This document shows, one piece after another, positions 62,471 through 64,000 of a DNA stretch of 64,000 bases. The stretch comes from Zhengitettix transpicula (taxonomy: Eukaryota; Arthropoda; Insecta; Orthoptera; Tetrigidae): positions 27,316,001 to 27,380,000 of the forward strand of contig CM073596.1 of assembly GCA_037074705.1 (NCBI GenBank), read 5' to 3'. The translations under genes and the position numbers were made by a program. Position 1 is the stretch's first letter. The number at the start of each line of letters is the position of its first letter. The notes under the pieces are model-generated. The model had not been told where the DNA came from. It was given only the letters and a program-made list of their open reading frames with translations, and did no database searches.

Positions 62471-63436
62471 CAGCAGGATTTGCGCAACCGCAACAATGTA
62501 AAATTGACCTCAAGAAAACTATTTTATTGTTTAAAATCAACTAATTTGCTTCAGAGATGCTAATTATTTCTTCGCCGTTGGTAATAATGTTACTTATATA
62601 CGAAAGCCGTGACAAAATGTCGAAAATACATAAACAATTCTAATATCAGTGTCGTTACTGCAGAATTTTGAAAAATAAATCTTTAACTGTTACCGTTTTA
62701 CTTTGATTGGTTTTAGATTTACTGATATAAATAAATCGGTCGACATGTCAGAAGCAATTTAATAAAATAATAATAAAAGTTGACTCAATGTTTCGTTCCT
62801 TTAGTTGAGACCACCTCAGGTGTACAGTAATAAATTAACAAAAAATTTAAAGATGAATTCTAGAAGTTAAAATATCTGAAAATTTCAAGAAAATAATTTT
62901 TATATAAAACTTATCTTAAAAAATTTATAATATAAGTATGTATATGCAGAGCCAAACTTTAATGTATTAAATAATAAAATTTGCTAAAGAAATTTTTAAA
63001 AGCTTCCGATTTTCACACAAAAACCATTAAAAATGAATGTTGGGGAGAAAATTATATGGAGCGTAATTTTTGGTATTGTTAATGGTTAATATTAAAAATG
63101 AAAGAATAAGAAGTAAATTTATCAGTTTGTTAGATGCAATTTATTAACAAAAATTCACAAAGTTTCGTCATTAATCTAACACTTCATCAGGTATACATTG
63201 GCATAATTATAAAATTTAATCTTCAATATTATCTCATTACTTGTATTATAATTACAGTAATCTAGTCATTTTAAATCATCCAACAACTTAAACCTATTAA
63301 ACAACATTAAAGACAAAATTAACATTTTGAATTGGTGTAATGCACTTGAGAATATTAATTGTTTGTATTGTAATTCTTGTTATATATTATATATAATATA
63401 TAATAAAAAAATTACGCCTGTTTGGAAAATTAATAA
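62471..63436. other. AT-rich DNA with two related 'tttcgtt...caggt' fragments
   Basis: Segments at 62783-62825 ('aatgtttcgttcctttagttg', 'cacctcaggtgtac') and 63158-63195 ('gtttcgtcattaatctaac', 'cttcatcaggtatac') are in the same orientation and resemble the 52905 fragment. They may be the repeated ends of one decayed element about 400 bases long. Nothing else was recognised. Confidence 0.4.
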
Positions 63437-63631
63437 TAAGAAAAATAGCCAAATACAAAAAAATAAGTGATATAAATACCAAACATTTCTGGAAACCTTG
63501 TTCCTTCTTCAGGTGCTAAGAAAACGGAAGAGCCTAGAGCGACACAACTGCACAATACAGTTTACAAACCTCTGTGCAGTTTTATCGCTCTATGGTCTAG
63601 GCTCTATGTCCGTATTTGGCTATTTTTCTTA
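63437..63631. repeat. Palindromic repeat family, copy B beside the Penelope-like fragment
   Basis: The outer 20 bases at 63437-63456 are the exact reverse complement of 63612-63631. The inner 'gcctagagcgacacaactgcac' segment (left, ending at 63553) pairs imperfectly with 63574-63605 across a 20-base loop. The right arm has lost its middle (the 'cacctgaag...acgttgtgt' part kept in copies A and D). The copy ends 13 bases before the coding remnant at 63645, which is the key link between this family and a Penelope-like element. Confidence 0.88.
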
Positions 63632-63644
63632 GTATAAATCTTGT

Positions 63645-63918
63645 AATATATGTCAAGCAAAACGACCTTTGAATACCCGAATTAAAGAACATAAACAGAT
63701 TCTTAAGTTGAACGTTAAAAGTTATTCAGTCGTTTACAAATATATATTTTGGGGTATTAAAAATTTATTGGCCAAATACTAACGTTTTAGACGTAGAAAG
63801 TAGATTTTTTCCTACATTTATGAGTGAAATTTTGCGTATATGAGTTAATAATGCTACTAAAAACGTGAAAAATGATGCAAATTATCTAAGTAGAATTTAT
63901 GAGACTTTATTACTGTAA
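63645..63918 (+). pseudogene. Penelope-like retroelement GIY-YIG endonuclease, C-terminal fragment
   Basis: This is the only recognisable coding remnant in the window. The first frame (63645 to about 63760) reads NICQAKRPLNTRIKEHK, matching the 'YIGQT.R.L..RI.EHK' segment of GIY-YIG nucleases. Tyr and Gly of the 'YIG' are replaced, and the Arg and the RIKEH core are kept. A +1 frame change then leads to WPNTNVLDVESRFFP and a following 'SEI' (63769-63837). This is the spaced 'W..VLD.ES....R...E' pattern of Penelope-like element C-termini, with Glu as the catalytic candidate. A TGA at 63841-63843 interrupts this frame, probably from a CGA codon. It then runs on through a 'NYLSRIYE'-like tail to TAA at 63916-63918. 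In intact elements this domain follows the reverse transcriptase and nicks target DNA. Here it is 5'-truncated, frameshifted and dead. A host GIY-YIG gene is unlikely given the decay and context. Confidence 0.72.
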
Positions 63919-64000
63919 ATAATTTTTATCATTTCATTAATAAATTATTTGTTAGTCTTAATATTTTCTTAATATACAACAATAACTTATTTATCTAATC
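63919..64000. other. AT-rich 3' flank of the Penelope-like fragment
   Basis: The last 15 bases or so ('acttatttatctaat') match the outer end of half copies E and F. A further palindromic-family copy may therefore begin right at the window edge, which would place family ends on both sides of the coding remnant. The match is short and A/T-rich, so this is tentative. Confidence 0.25.

Noticed and set aside
63645..63918. A host GIY-YIG nuclease gene
   Set aside because: It is truncated, frameshifted and interrupted by a stop, lies beside a repetitive palindrome, and its C-terminal pattern fits Penelope-like elements better.
1..64000. CRISPR array, bacterial operons or an organelle insertion
   Set aside because: There is no regularly spaced repeat-spacer structure, no ribosome-binding-site-led gene clusters, and no organellar rRNA or tRNA sets. 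Composition and repeats fit nuclear insect DNA.

Overview
This 64 kb window looks like intergenic or intronic DNA from an AT-rich animal genome, most likely an insect. It has long A/T tracts, (AT)n and CT-rich microsatellites, poly-G runs, isolated CpG-rich patches and many old dispersed repeats. Nowhere do I see the dense, directional open frames of a bacterial, organellar or viral genome. Several repeat families look like ones I associate with cockroach and termite genomes, but that is an impression from memory and the order is not proven. I could not identify a single intact protein-coding gene, rRNA gene or functional tRNA gene. The longest open frame (8127-8591) resembles nothing I know.

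Layout. The left edge (1-660) carries a divergent tandem repeat. AT-rich DNA follows, with a palindromic element (4895-5285), a piece of a GC-rich dispersed repeat (6245-6392) and a CpG-rich patch with homeodomain-like and E-box sites (9220-9600). The 12.6-16 kb part holds an (AT)n tract, a tRNA-related SINE fragment, the second copy of the GC-rich repeat and a CpG-rich block ending in a 17-base G run. From 16 to 31 kb there is mostly AT-rich DNA with CpG-rich patches near 19.0, 22.8 and 26.5 kb, a small duplicated repeat (24.7 and 25.8 kb), twin hairpins at 28.0 kb and a clear tRNA-derived SINE head at 28205-28276. From 31 to 42 kb there is another CpG-rich patch, three palindromic elements (32.0, 33.7 and 39.9 kb) and a probable LTR with a tRNA-Lys-type primer binding site (40609-41443). 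The 45-48 kb part has a GC-richer retroposon-like remnant and two large inverted repeats. The longest copy of the GC-rich repeat is at 52.2-52.8 kb. The last 8 kb end in a palindromic element that abuts a decayed GIY-YIG endonuclease coding fragment of Penelope-like type (63645-63918).

Main point of interest. One family of palindromic (foldback) repeats occurs as five two-armed copies and two half copies, spread over the window and in different states of arm loss. One copy lies directly against the only recognisable coding remnant, the C-terminal GIY-YIG domain of a Penelope-like retroelement. A reasonable but unproven reading is that the palindromes are the inverted terminal repeats of that retroelement family, or a non-autonomous derivative of it. 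Everything in the window therefore reads as layers of transposable-element decay around a few CpG-rich patches that may be regulatory or exonic.
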